Shown piece by piece: positions 43,466 through 52,475 of a stretch of DNA of 64,000 nucleotides. A program made the translations under genes and the position numbers. The notes below the pieces were generated by a model. That model saw only the letters and a list, made by a program, of their open reading frames with translations, was not told the origin of the DNA and did not search any database. Source of the stretch: Halorubellus salinus. GTDB taxonomy: Archaea > Halobacteriota > Halobacteria > Halobacteriales > Natrialbaceae. The first letter of the stretch is position 1. Every line of letters begins with the position of its first letter. Location of the stretch: the NCBI RefSeq assembly GCF_020567525.1, contig NZ_JAJCVI010000005.1, positions 418,974 to 482,973 of the forward strand, given 5' to 3'.

Positions 43466-44440
43466 TCACTCGCCTCCCGCCCAGTAGGCGTCGCCGGGCG
43501 TGGTCTCGAAGACGGCGCGGCCGAGCACGTCGACGGCCTTCTCCAAGCCCTCGCGACTGCTCGTGAGCGCGTCCTCGTGCTCGATGCTGAGCGCGCCCTC
43601 GTACCCCGTCATGCGGAGCGCGGAGACGACGTCCTTCCAGTGCGCCTCGTCGTGCCCGTACCCGATGGAGCGGAACAGCCACGAGCGCTCGCTCGTGTCC
43701 GCGTAACTCGTCGTGTCGAGCACGCCCTTCCGGCGCGCGTGCTCGTCGTACACCTTCGTGTCCTTCGCGTGGACGTGATGGATGGCGTCCTCGCGACCGA
43801 GGACGCGGATGGCGTGCGTGACGTCGATGCCCTGCCAGTAGAGGTGGCTCGGGTCGAAGTTCGCGCCGACGCGGTCGTTCGTCGCCTCGCGCAGTCGCAG
43901 CATCCCGTCCGGTTCGTACACGAGCATGTTCGGGTGCATCTCGATGGCGAGGTCGACGCCGTGGTCGTCGGCGTGCGCCGCGAGGTCCCGCCAGTAGTCG
44001 ACCGCGAGCTCCCACTGGAACTCGAGCGCCTCGGCGTGCTCCTCCGGCCACGGCGCAGTTATCCAGTTCGGCACCGAGCCGTCGGGACTCCCCGCCGGTA
44101 GCCCCGAGAAGCACGTCACCGTCCCGACGTCGAGCTGGTCGGCGAGGCGGACGGCCTCGCGGAGCTCGCGGTCCGCGCGGTCCGCGCGCTCGCCGTCGGG
44201 ATGCAGCGGGTTGTTGTGCGTCGCGAGCGCGCTCACCCGGAGGTCGTGCGCGTCCAGCGTCTCCCGCAGCGCCGCGTGCGCGCGTTCGTCGTCGAGCACG
44301 GCCTCGCGGTCGAGGTGGTCCTCGCCGGGGAACCCCCCGCAGCCGAGTTCGACCGCGTCCACCCCGATACCCGCGAGGTAGTCGAGTGCGTCGTCGAGCG
44401 ATTCGTCACCGAGCGGAACCGTGAGTACGCCGATGTCCAT
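43466..44440 (-). CDS. Sugar phosphate isomerase/epimerase, AP endonuclease 2-like TIM barrel
   Basis: A 324-residue protein with the xylose-isomerase-like TIM barrel elements VDAVELGCGGFPGEDHL, LAIEMHPNMLVYE, VGANFDPSHLYWQ, HHVHAKDTK and LSIEHEDALTS. The Glu, Asp, His and Glu in these blocks are the usual metal ligands. Family members are sugar or inosose isomerases, or dehydratases. Substrate unknown; the neighbours suggest keto-sugar or inositol degradation. Confidence 0.85.
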   Translation of the reverse strand: MDIGVLTVPLGDESLDDALDYLAGIGVDAVELGCGGFPGEDHLDREAVLDDERAHAALRETLDAHDLRVSALATHNNPLHPDGERADRADRELREAVRLADQLDVGTVTCFSGLPAGSPDGSVPNWITAPWPEEHAEALEFQWELAVDYWRDLAAHADDHGVDLAIEMHPNMLVYEPDGMLRLREATNDRVGANFDPSHLYWQGIDVTHAIRVLGREDAIHHVHAKDTKVYDEHARRKGVLDTTSYADTSERSWLFRSIGYGHDEAHWKDVVSALRMTGYEGALSIEHEDALTSSREGLEKAVDVLGRAVFETTPGDAYWAGGE

Positions 44441-44485
44441 GCTGGTTGAAGGTCGTCGTCGCGTGGTTTCTGCGCTGCGATGCGT

Positions 44486-45589
44486 TCAGTCGTCGGCCTC
44501 GGCCGCGAGGCCGTCCGCGAGGTCGACCGCGCCGCCGGTCGCCGCGGACTCGTAGATGGCGGCGACGACCCGCTGGACAGCGAGCGCCTCCGCGACCGTG
44601 TTCGTCCCCGGCGGGTCGCCCGCCGCGACCGCCTCCACGAACCGCCGGCCTTCGGTGCGGTGCGCGGGGTCGCCGTCGGTCGTCACCGTCGTGTCCGTGA
44701 ACTGCGGGCCGCCGACGTCGTCGACGCCGTAGATGGTGAGGGACTCCTCGGTTCGGTCGAGCGCCGCGCCCGCCTCGGTTCCCTCGACGACGTACGCCGT
44801 CTCAGGCGGCCGGTTCGCGGCCCACGACGTCTCGAGTGCGATCGTCTGGCCGTCCGCACACCGGAGGAGCGCGTGCGCGGAGTCGTCGACGGTGAACTCG
44901 CCGCTGCCGTCTTCGCCCCACATCTCGAGGTACGTGTACTCCTCGCGGCCGCCGAACGTCGACCGCGTCGTCCCCGCGACCTCCACGACCTCCGGGAAGT
45001 CCATGAGGTGCAGCGCGAGGTCGATGGCGTGCGCGCCGATGTCGATGAGCGCCCCGCCGCCGGCGGCGTCCGCGTCCGTGAACCAGGACCCGCGACCCGG
45101 GACGCCACGGCGCCGGACGTAGCTCGCGTCCACGTGATAGAGGTCGCCGAGGCGGCCGTCGTCGACGCGCGCCTTCAGCGCGCGGACCTCCGGCGCGAAC
45201 CGGTTGTGGAACCCGACCATGCAGAACCCGTCGGCGGTGCGCGCGCTCGCCGCGATGCGCTCCGCGCTCTCGACGGTATGCGCGAGCGGTTTCTCCACGA
45301 GGACGTCCAGGCCCGCGTCGAGCGCGCTCACGACGTACTCCTCGTGGAAGCAGTTCGGCGTCGTCACCACGACCGCGTCCACCGTCTCGTACAGCGCGTC
45401 GGCGTCCCCGAACGTCCGCACGTCGTAGTCGTCGCCGAACGCCTCGCGAGCGTCAGCGTCGATGTCCATGCCACCAGCGAGCGTCACCGGGACGCCCTCG
45501 TCGGCGAGCGCCGCGAACTGGTCGGCGTGATGGCGCGCGATGCCACCAAGCCCTACGATTCCGATACGTACCGTGTCTCGTTCGTGCAT
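44486..45589 (-). CDS. Gfo/Idh/MocA-family oxidoreductase, second copy
   Basis: A 367-residue enzyme: GIVGLGGIARHHADQF dinucleotide site, EKP motif in LVEKPLAHT, and GGGALIDIGAHAIDLALHLM in the C-terminal domain. Only distantly alike to the one at 42321, so it is a different specificity, not a recent copy. First gene in the set, followed at 45 bases by the TIM-barrel isomerase. The ATG at 45587-45589 is the first after the direct repeats at 45643. Confidence 0.88.
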   Translation of the reverse strand: MHERDTVRIGIVGLGGIARHHADQFAALADEGVPVTLAGGMDIDADAREAFGDDYDVRTFGDADALYETVDAVVVTTPNCFHEEYVVSALDAGLDVLVEKPLAHTVESAERIAASARTADGFCMVGFHNRFAPEVRALKARVDDGRLGDLYHVDASYVRRRGVPGRGSWFTDADAAGGGALIDIGAHAIDLALHLMDFPEVVEVAGTTRSTFGGREEYTYLEMWGEDGSGEFTVDDSAHALLRCADGQTIALETSWAANRPPETAYVVEGTEAGAALDRTEESLTIYGVDDVGGPQFTDTTVTTDGDPAHRTEGRRFVEAVAAGDPPGTNTVAEALAVQRVVAAIYESAATGGAVDLADGLAAEADD

Positions 45590-45642
45590 CGTGTGTTGGT
45601 CTCTCCGTCGTGTACCGAACGTCGGCTCGTTCAATCTATCGG

Positions 45643-45715
45643 TCGCGTCGGTTGTTCGACTCCCTCGGTCCCACCGATTCGTCGGCTCCGCCGATCGCGT
45701 CGGTTGTTCGACTCC
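45643..45715. repeat. 21-bp direct repeat upstream of the sugar cluster
   Basis: TCGCGTCGGTTGTTCGACTC plus one C occurs at 45643-45663 and again at 45695-45715, period 52. Both copies are in the region between the divergent genes at 45589 and 45813 and may bind a regulator of either. Confidence 0.7.
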
Positions 45716-45783
45716 GTCTCCGGCGGTGCGGACGCTCGTGCGTCGCGGCTGCCAGTGCGCGCTCGACGCATCGCCGACGCAAC

Positions 45784-45808
45784 GCTTTTGACGTGTAGGG
45801 TAACCTAC
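45784..45808 (+). promoter_or_regulatory. TATA box and inverted repeat before the gene at 45813
   Basis: CTTTTG at 45784-45789 fits a TATA-like box about 24-29 bases before the ATG at 45813. GTAGG (45795-45799) and CCTAC (45804-45808) form a dyad around GTAA between box and start, as in the thrC promoter. Confidence 0.4.
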
Positions 45809-45812
45809 CGGT

Positions 45813-46292
45813 ATGTCCACGCACACGACAACGGACGCTTCGACGCTCGAGTACGGACCGACGGCCGTCGTCGCTCGAACCGCTCTCGTCGGGGTGCTCG
45901 CCGGCCTCGCGTTCGGCGTCCTCATCCAGTTCCAGCTCGGTCGGATGACCGTCATCGGCGCGATGTACACGCTCGGCGAGCCGTCACTCACCGTCGGCTG
46001 GATCGCGCACGTCTTCCACGCCGCGCTCTTCGGCGCGTTCTTCGGCGTCGTCGTCGACACCGGCGTCCTCCGCGAGCACGCCACGCGGCTCGCACCCGCT
46101 ATCGGGCTCGGTGCCGCGTTCGCGGCCGCGCTCTGGGTCGTCAACATCGGACTCGTCTGGCCGCTCTGGCTGAACGCCGTCAGCTTCGGGACCGACATCC
46201 CACTCCCGAACCTCGCCGTGATGCCGCTCGTCGGCCACCTCGTCTGGGGGATTCTCCTGGGTGCCGGCACCGCAATCGCGCTCTCGCGCTGA
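45813..46292 (+). CDS. Four-helix membrane protein, paralogue of 41583-42047
   Basis: A 159-residue protein with the same pattern as its paralogue: GVLAGLAFGVLIQFQL, GAMYTLG, GWIAHVFHAALFGAFFGV, ALWVVNIGLVWPLWL, VSFGTDIPLPNL and LVGHLVWGILLG. The conserved GW-x-x-H-x-x-H could be functional. The two copies flank the three-gene sugar cluster. Function unknown. Confidence 0.78.
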   Translation: MSTHTTTDASTLEYGPTAVVARTALVGVLAGLAFGVLIQFQLGRMTVIGAMYTLGEPSLTVGWIAHVFHAALFGAFFGVVVDTGVLREHATRLAPAIGLGAAFAAALWVVNIGLVWPLWLNAVSFGTDIPLPNLAVMPLVGHLVWGILLGAGTAIALSR

Positions 46293-46320
46293 GAAACAGG
46301 CAGTCAGTTCGTCCGGCGAC

Positions 46321-47259
46321 TCAGGAGAGGAGTTCGACGAGCAGTGCCTTCTGGACGTGCAGGCGGTTCTCGGCCTGCTGCCAGACGAGCGAGCGCTCGC
46401 TCTCGATGGCTCCGTCGGTGACCTCCTCGCCGCGGTTCGCGGGGAGACAGTGCATGAACTTCGCGTCCGCGGCCTCGAGGACGTCCTCGGTGACGGTCCA
46501 GCCGTCGAAGGCCTCGCGCTTCTCGTCGGCCTCGCCCATGCTCACCCAGACGTCCGTCTCGACGACGTCCACGTCCGCGACTGCTTCGTCGAAGTCGGTC
46601 GTCACCGTCGGTGCGGGACCGAGCGCGGCCGCGCGGTCGAGCACGTCGTCGTCGAGCGCGTGCGCTTCGGGCGTGGCTATCGTGCAGTCGACGCCCGCCA
46701 TCGCGCACGCCACGGTGAACGACGCGGCGACGTTGTTCCCGTCGCCGACCCACGCCACGCTGACGTCGTCGAACCCGTCGAACGCCTGGCGGATGGTGAG
46801 GAGGTCGGCGAGCGCCTGACACGGGTGCGCGTCGTCCGTGAGCGCGTTCACCACGGGGACGTCCGCGTACGCGGCGATGGTCTCCAGGGCCGCGTGGTCG
46901 AAGGTGCGGATGGCGAGCGCGTCGGCGTACCCCGAGAGCGCTCGCGCGGTATCCTTGAGGGGTTCGCCGTGCCCGAGGTGCGTCGCGTCCGGCCCGAGGA
47001 ACACCGCGTGCCCCCCGAGCTGGGTCATCCCCGTCTCGAAGCTCATCCGCGTTCTCGTGGACGGCTTCTCGAACAGCATCCCGAGCGTGTGCTCGGGGAG
47101 GTCCAGGTGGGGGTTCCCGGCGGCGAGCATGTGCTCGTAGTTCGCGGCCGCGTCGAGGACGTCGTGGAACGTCTCCACGCTGAGGTCGTCCACGTCGAGG
47201 ACGTGCTGTGGTGGCTCTGGACTCGATCCGGTCGGGGCGTCTGGTGTCGGCGTGCTCAT
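46321..47259 (-). CDS. argF: Ornithine carbamoyltransferase (ArgF)
   Basis: A 312-residue transferase. The carbamoyl phosphate loop is STRTR from residue 67, followed by HPCQAL near 143 and HCLPANRGEEV near 273, whose Cys and Asn-Arg help bind ornithine. An SMGE loop closes the ornithine site. It makes citrulline. Last gene of the lysW-argX-argC-argB-argD-argE-argF operon, 24 bases after argE. A short acidic N-terminus is haloarchaeal. Confidence 0.93.
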   Translation of the reverse strand: MSTPTPDAPTGSSPEPPQHVLDVDDLSVETFHDVLDAAANYEHMLAAGNPHLDLPEHTLGMLFEKPSTRTRMSFETGMTQLGGHAVFLGPDATHLGHGEPLKDTARALSGYADALAIRTFDHAALETIAAYADVPVVNALTDDAHPCQALADLLTIRQAFDGFDDVSVAWVGDGNNVAASFTVACAMAGVDCTIATPEAHALDDDVLDRAAALGPAPTVTTDFDEAVADVDVVETDVWVSMGEADEKREAFDGWTVTEDVLEAADAKFMHCLPANRGEEVTDGAIESERSLVWQQAENRLHVQKALLVELLS

Positions 47260-47283
47260 GGTGATGTGGTCGTCGGCTGGTGG

Positions 47284-48489
47284 TTACTGGAGGTCGCTGG
47301 CGACCGACTCGAGGACCGCGACGGCGCGGTCGTAGTCGGCGAGCGCGAGGTGTTCGTCGGGCGAATGGTCGAGCGTGGAGTCGCCGGGGCCGTACGTGGC
47401 CACCGGGCAGTCCCACGCCGCGTCGTAGAGGTTCGCGTCGGCGGTCCCGGTCTTCCGGAGGAGACTCGGCGAACCGCCTGCCGCTCGGATCGCGGTTCGG
47501 AACGCGCGACCGAGTTCCGTCCGGGGACTCGCGATGTGGGCGGGGATTGCGTCCCCGAACTCGACGACGCCACGCTGCGTGACCGCGTCGACGGTCGCCT
47601 CGATGTCGTCGGCGTCGGTCCCCGGGGGGATGCGGAACTGGCAGTCGACCTCGGCCGTCACGGCGTTCCCACCGGGTTCGGTGCCGGCGTCGACCATCAC
47701 GGGCTTCACGGTCACCGTGTCGAACACGCTCGGGTCGTCGCACGCGTTCGCACCGGGTCCGAGCGGGCTCTCGAAGGCGTCCTTGACGTCCTCGACCCAC
47801 GCGGTCGCGTGCTCGACGGCGTTCAGGTCGGGGAGCGACGAGTGCGCGGCCTCGGTCGCGACCTCGTAGGTCGCGGCGACGAACCCGCGGTAGCCGAGCG
47901 TCAGCGCCGACCACCCGGAGGGTTCGCCGTTCACGACGACGTCGGGCGCGTCGCGGTCCGCGACGAGGTGATGGGCGCCCGCGCTCGTCGTCTCCTCGCT
48001 GACGACGCCGACGAAGGACACGCCGGTCTCGACCGCCGCCACGGCCATCGCGGCGAGTGGCCCGGTCGCGTCGACGCTCCCGCGACCCCAGAGGGTCGCG
48101 TCGTCGTCGACGAGCGCGGTCCCGTCGGTCGGGAGCGTCACGTCGTCGCCGCCGGCGTCGTTCACGACCGTCTCGGCGTCCGTGAGGTTCGCGTCCGCGT
48201 CCGTGATGCACGTCGGGACGTCCCCGGGGACGGTGTCGACGTGGCTCGTGAAGAGCAGGGCGTCGTCCGCGGGTGCGCGAACGTTCCCGACGTCGTCGAG
48301 CCAGACCTCGCGGTCGTGGGACTCGAAGAACGCCGCGAGCCGCTCGGCGGCCGCCGCCTCCTCGCCCGACGGCGAGGGCGTGGCGACGAGGTCCGCGACG
48401 AGCTCGCGCGCTTCGGCCGTCGAGACCTCGCTGGTGGCCACGGCCGAACCGTCCGCGGTCGCACCGGTCGCGTCCGCGTTCGTCATCAT
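47284..48489 (-). CDS. [LysW]-ornithine/lysine hydrolase (ArgE/LysK type)
   Basis: A 401-residue M20 peptidase-like metalloenzyme: FTSHVDTVPGD (metal His and Asp), WGRGSVDATGPL, and EETTSAGAHHL (catalytic Glu pair). It should cleave ornithine, or lysine, from the carrier protein LysW. The start ATG at 48487-48489 overlaps the argD stop (ATGA), with a second ATG directly after it. This member keeps a long acidic N-terminus. Confidence 0.87.
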   Translation of the reverse strand: MMTNADATGATADGSAVATSEVSTAEARELVADLVATPSPSGEEAAAAERLAAFFESHDREVWLDDVGNVRAPADDALLFTSHVDTVPGDVPTCITDADANLTDAETVVNDAGGDDVTLPTDGTALVDDDATLWGRGSVDATGPLAAMAVAAVETGVSFVGVVSEETTSAGAHHLVADRDAPDVVVNGEPSGWSALTLGYRGFVAATYEVATEAAHSSLPDLNAVEHATAWVEDVKDAFESPLGPGANACDDPSVFDTVTVKPVMVDAGTEPGGNAVTAEVDCQFRIPPGTDADDIEATVDAVTQRGVVEFGDAIPAHIASPRTELGRAFRTAIRAAGGSPSLLRKTGTADANLYDAAWDCPVATYGPGDSTLDHSPDEHLALADYDRAVAVLESVASDLQ

Positions 48490-49616
48490 GCACTCACCTC
48501 CGCGAGCACCGCTTCGAGCGCGCCGACGACCGCGTCCGCGTGCGCTTCCGTCGCCGTCAGCGGCGGGAGGAGGCGGACGACGGTGCGGCCCGCGGGCAGC
48601 GCGAGCACCTGGTGCTCGATGGCCAGGCCCTTCAGGAGGCGGTTCGCGCCGCGTTTCACCTCGACGCCGACCATGAGCCCCTCCCCGCGGACGTCGCGGA
48701 CGGGGAGTTCGGCCAGCGACTCCTGGAGGTGCGCGCCCACGGTCGTGGCGTTCTCGGCGAGAGCCTCGCCTTCGACGACGTCGAGCGTCGCGGTCGCCGC
48801 CGCGGCGACCAGGGGATTCCCGGAGAACGTCGACCCGTGGGAGGCAGCGCCCTCGGCGATCCAGTCCGCGCAGACGGTCGCGCCGAGCGGGAGTCCGCTC
48901 GCCAGGCCCTTGGCCGCGGTGAGGATGTCGGGCGTCACGTCGCGCGCCTGGCACGCCCAGTGCGTGCCGGTGCGGCCGACGCCGGTCTGTATCTCGTCGA
49001 GTATCAGCGCGGCACCGGTGTCGTCCGTGACGTCCTGGGCCGCCTGTAGGTACCCCTCGGGTGCGGGATGCACGCCGCCCTCGCCCTGGACGGGTTCGAG
49101 GATGACCGCCGCGGTCTCCTCGTCGACCGCCTCCGCCAGGGCGTCCGCATCGCCGTAGTCGACGAACTCGACGCCGGGCATCACGGGCTCGTACGGCGCC
49201 TTGTACTTCGCCTTCCAGGTCGCCGCGAGCGCACCCATCGTCCGCCCGTGGAACGCGCGCTTGGCCGCGACGACCTTCTCCCGGCCGGTCGCCGAACGCG
49301 CGAACTTCAACGCCGCCTCGTTCGCCTCCGTCCCGGAGTTACAGAGCCAGACGTTGTCCAGGCCACCGGGCGCGAACGACGCGAGGCGCTCGTAGAGCAC
49401 GTCGCGCGTCCCGTTCCCGTAGCTCGCCTGCGCGTACAGCAACTCGCCGGCCTGGGACTGCACGGCGTCCACGACCTCGGGATGACAGTGCCCGGCGGGC
49501 GTGCACGCGTAGCTCGCGCCGAAGTCCAGGTACTCGGTGCCCGAATCGGCGTAGAGGTGGACGTCCTCGCCGCGCTCGATGCTGATTGGTTTCTCCGAGA
49601 ACACGAACCCGCTCAT
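48486..49616 (-). CDS. [LysW]-aminotransferase (ArgD/LysJ type)
   Basis: A 376-residue class III aminotransferase. It has CNSGTEANEAALKFAR, the aspartate site ILDEIQTGVGRTG, and the PLP lysine in TAAKGLASGLPLGA. It transaminates the LysW-bound semialdehyde to LysW-ornithine or lysine. The start at 49614-49616 overlaps argB (ATGA) by four bases, and the end overlaps argE. Confidence 0.9.
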   Translation of the reverse strand: MSGFVFSEKPISIERGEDVHLYADSGTEYLDFGASYACTPAGHCHPEVVDAVQSQAGELLYAQASYGNGTRDVLYERLASFAPGGLDNVWLCNSGTEANEAALKFARSATGREKVVAAKRAFHGRTMGALAATWKAKYKAPYEPVMPGVEFVDYGDADALAEAVDEETAAVILEPVQGEGGVHPAPEGYLQAAQDVTDDTGAALILDEIQTGVGRTGTHWACQARDVTPDILTAAKGLASGLPLGATVCADWIAEGAASHGSTFSGNPLVAAAATATLDVVEGEALAENATTVGAHLQESLAELPVRDVRGEGLMVGVEVKRGANRLLKGLAIEHQVLALPAGRTVVRLLPPLTATEAHADAVVGALEAVLAEVSA

Positions 49617-50482
49617 TGCGCCGACACCTCCGCGTCGGCGTCGTCGGCTTCGAGCTCGAGCGCCGACGGCAGGATGGTCGTGGCGTCGCCGTCGAGCGCG
49701 CTCGTCACGGGCGCGTCCGCGTTCGCGGTCGCGACCGCGACGCTCGCCGCACCGCCCTCCAGCGCTTCGCGAGCGGCCATGACCTTCTTCGTCATGAACC
49801 CCTCGGCAGCGTCCTCGAGGGCGGCCCAGTCGTCGGCCGTGGCGACCGCGTCGATGCGCGTGCTCGCGTCGTCGGGGTCAGCGTAGACGCCCGCGACGTC
49901 CGTGAGGACGACGAGGTCCGCGCCGAGCGCGCCCGCGATGGCGGCCGCCGCACGGTCAGCGTCCGCGTTCACCGGCAGCCAGACGTCGCCGTCCTTCCCG
50001 GCCATCGGGACGGTCGCGACGGGCGTGTACCCGCCCGCGAGCAAGGTCTCGAGGAGGTCCGCGTTCACCTGCTTGATGGTCCCGGAGTGGTCGCCGCGCC
50101 GGATCTTCTTCTTGCCGTCCTCCTGGACGCGCACCGCGGACTTCCGCGGGCCCGCCAGGAGCTTGCCGTCGACGCCGGAGAGCCCGACCGCGTCCACGCC
50201 CTCGTTGACGAGGCCCGCGGTCAGGTCCGTGTTCAGCTTCCCGGGCAGCACCATCTCGAAGACCTCCATCGTGCGCTCGTCCGTGAACCGCCCGACGACG
50301 CCACCAGGGGTCTCGACGTACTCGGGCTCCTCCCCGAGTGCCTCGAGCGTCTCGTCGACCGCCGTCGACCCGCCGTGGACGACCACGACGTCCTCGCCGG
50401 ACTCGACGAGGTCGGCCACGTCCGCGAGCGCACCGTCCGGGTCGACCGCGCGAGCGCCACCGATCTTGACGACCGTGGTCAT
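49613..50482 (-). CDS. [LysW]-glutamate/aminoadipate kinase (ArgB/LysZ type)
   Basis: A 289-residue amino-acid kinase with VVKIGGARAVD, VVVVHGGST, LPVNADADRAAAAIAGALGA and VLTDVAGVYADPDD. It phosphorylates the gamma-carboxyl of glutamate, or delta of aminoadipate, held on LysW. The lysine-rich GKKKIRRGDHSGTIKQ probably contacts acidic LysW, an inference from the charge. It follows argC by two bases. Confidence 0.9.
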   Translation of the reverse strand: MTTVVKIGGARAVDPDGALADVADLVESGEDVVVVHGGSTAVDETLEALGEEPEYVETPGGVVGRFTDERTMEVFEMVLPGKLNTDLTAGLVNEGVDAVGLSGVDGKLLAGPRKSAVRVQEDGKKKIRRGDHSGTIKQVNADLLETLLAGGYTPVATVPMAGKDGDVWLPVNADADRAAAAIAGALGADLVVLTDVAGVYADPDDASTRIDAVATADDWAALEDAAEGFMTKKVMAAREALEGGAASVAVATANADAPVTSALDGDATTILPSALELEADDADAEVSAQ

Positions 50483-50484
50483 GG

Positions 50485-51558
50485 TCAGGGACTCCCCACG
50501 GGGTGCAGGCCCGCGAACTCGAGGCCCGCGGTCTCCTCGAACCCGAGCGCGACGTTCGCCGCGTGGACTGCCTGCCCGGCCGAGCCCTTCACGACGTTGT
50601 CGATGGCGGAGAACACCACGACGCGCTCGTTCGACGCGTCGAGCTCGAACCCGACCTCGGCGTGGTTCGTGCCCGCGACCGCCTTCGGTTCCGGGTAGCG
50701 GTACGTCCCGGAGCCGCCGGCCTGCATGCGGACGAACGGTTCGTCGTCGTACTCGCCGCGGTACGCCTTCCAGAGGTCGCCGTTGCTCACCGGGCCGTCG
50801 GGGAAGACGTGACAGGTCGCGCTCGCGCCGCGGACCATGTCCACGGCGTGGCACGTGAACGATACTGACTGCCCCAACCACTGCTCGATCTCGGCCTCGT
50901 GGCGGTGCCCGGTGGGTGCGTACGGACGCACGACCCCGGAGCGCTCCGCGTGCGAGGACGCTGCGCCGCCGCCGGCGCCGCCCTCGCTGGAGCCGACCTT
51001 CACGTCCACGACGACGTCCGCGCCGTCGAGGATGCCGGCCTCCGCGAGCGGGTAGAGCCCGAGGATGGTCGCGGTCGCGTTACAGCCACCGGACGCGATG
51101 ACGTCCGCGCCCGCGAGGTTCTCGCGGTTCACCTCCGGGAGCGCGTACTGCGCGACGTCGAGCTTCTCCGGGCAACTGTGGCCGTCGTACCACTCGTCGT
51201 ACTGCGCTTCCGTATCGAGGCGGAAGTCAGCGGAGAGGTCGACGACGAGCTCCGCGGCGTCCTGATAGTCGTCGATGTGCTCCATCGTGACCCCGTGCGG
51301 GGTCGCCGTGAACAGCACGTCCACGGACTCGAGGTCGCCGGGCTGCGAGAACCGGAGGTCCGTGCCGCGCAGCGGCGGATGGACGCTCCCGACGCTCTTC
51401 CCGGCGTACTCGCGCGAGGTGGCCTGCGAGAGCTCGAACTCGGGGTGCCCCGCGAGCAAGCGCAGGAGTTCACCGCCCGCGAACCCGCTCGCGCCGACGA
51501 TGCTCGCCGACACCGCCTCGGTGTCGACGTCCACGTCCCCCGTGGGTGTGGCAGCCAT
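50485..51558 (-). CDS. [LysW]-glutamyl/aminoadipyl phosphate reductase (ArgC/LysY type)
   Basis: A 357-residue reductase: SIVGASGFAGGELLRLLAGH for NADPH, and the catalytic Cys in SGGCNATATI. The motif VVVDVKVGSSEGGAGGG is that of the LysY/ArgC subgroup acting on LysW. It reduces the acyl phosphate to the semialdehyde. Its ATG overlaps the argX stop by one base (TGATG). Confidence 0.92.
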   Translation of the reverse strand: MAATPTGDVDVDTEAVSASIVGASGFAGGELLRLLAGHPEFELSQATSREYAGKSVGSVHPPLRGTDLRFSQPGDLESVDVLFTATPHGVTMEHIDDYQDAAELVVDLSADFRLDTEAQYDEWYDGHSCPEKLDVAQYALPEVNRENLAGADVIASGGCNATATILGLYPLAEAGILDGADVVVDVKVGSSEGGAGGGAASSHAERSGVVRPYAPTGHRHEAEIEQWLGQSVSFTCHAVDMVRGASATCHVFPDGPVSNGDLWKAYRGEYDDEPFVRMQAGGSGTYRYPEPKAVAGTNHAEVGFELDASNERVVVFSAIDNVVKGSAGQAVHAANVALGFEETAGLEFAGLHPVGSP

Positions 51559-52475
51559 CAGTCCGACACCTCCGCGACCGCCTCCTCGGCGTCCGCGTCG
51601 TCCTCGGTCGCGTACGCGTCGGCCTTCGCTTCGAGCCAGTCGACGACCTTCGCGGGGACGTCGACGTCGACGGCCTCGTTCAGCGCCTTGAACTCGACGG
51701 TGTGGTTGACCTCGTGGACGGTGTAGTTCCAGTCGGTCTGGTCGCCGTCGGTCTCCATGAGGTCGACGCCCAGCAGGCCGCCGCCGACCGCGTCGCTCGC
51801 CATCTCGACGAGTTCCTTCGCTTCGTCGTCGAGCTCGAACGGCTCGGTGTCCGCGCCCTTCGCGGCGTTCGTCAGCCAGTGGTCGCCCGAGCGCGCCATC
51901 GCCGCGACGGGCTCGCCGTCCACCGCCAGCACGCGCACGTCGCGGCCGGGCTTCTCGACGAACTCCTGGACGTAGAAGACCTTGTGCTCGTAGTGCCCGA
52001 GCGTCGCCTTGTGCTCGAGGATGGCTTCGGCGGCGCTCTTCGAGTCGATCTTCGCCATCAGGCGCCCCCACGAGCCCATCACGGGCTTGAGGACGCAGGG
52101 GTAGCCGAACTCCTCGATGATCTCCATCGCCGCGTCCGTCGTGAACGCGGTCTTCGTCGTCGGCGTCGGGACGCCAGCGGCCGCGAGCGCGAGCGAGTTC
52201 TCGACCTTGTCCGCGCACGTCTCGGCGGTCGCCGCCGAGTTCACGACGGGGACGCCGTACTGCTCGCAGAACTTCGTCGCGTACAGGCTCCGCGAGGTCG
52301 CCATGCAGCGGTCGACGACGAGGTCGAGGCCGTCGAACGCCTCGGGGGCCTCGGTGAGGTCGAACGTCTGCTTGCGGACGTCGATCTTCGTGACGTCGTG
52401 CCCGCGGTCGCGCAGCTCCGAGAGCAGGAGCTTCTCGTCCGTCCGGATGCGCGAGTAGAGGACGCCGACGTTCAC
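51558..52475 (-). CDS. argX: Glutamate/aminoadipate-LysW ligase (ArgX/LysX type)
   Basis: A 305-residue ATP-grasp ligase: VGVLYSRIRTDEKLLLSEL is the LysX/ArgX start, KPVMGSWGRLMAKI the ATP-grasp loop and VHEVNHTVEFK the metal-binding region. It attaches glutamate (or aminoadipate) to the C-terminal Glu of LysW. The start is the GTG at 52473-52475, whose bases overlap the mini-ORF stop (GTGA); a GTG at 52482-52484 would add three residues. Because a complete arginine set surrounds it, glutamate is the likely main substrate. Confidence 0.88.
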   Translation of the reverse strand: MNVGVLYSRIRTDEKLLLSELRDRGHDVTKIDVRKQTFDLTEAPEAFDGLDLVVDRCMATSRSLYATKFCEQYGVPVVNSAATAETCADKVENSLALAAAGVPTPTTKTAFTTDAAMEIIEEFGYPCVLKPVMGSWGRLMAKIDSKSAAEAILEHKATLGHYEHKVFYVQEFVEKPGRDVRVLAVDGEPVAAMARSGDHWLTNAAKGADTEPFELDDEAKELVEMASDAVGGGLLGVDLMETDGDQTDWNYTVHEVNHTVEFKALNEAVDVDVPAKVVDWLEAKADAYATEDDADAEEAVAEVSD

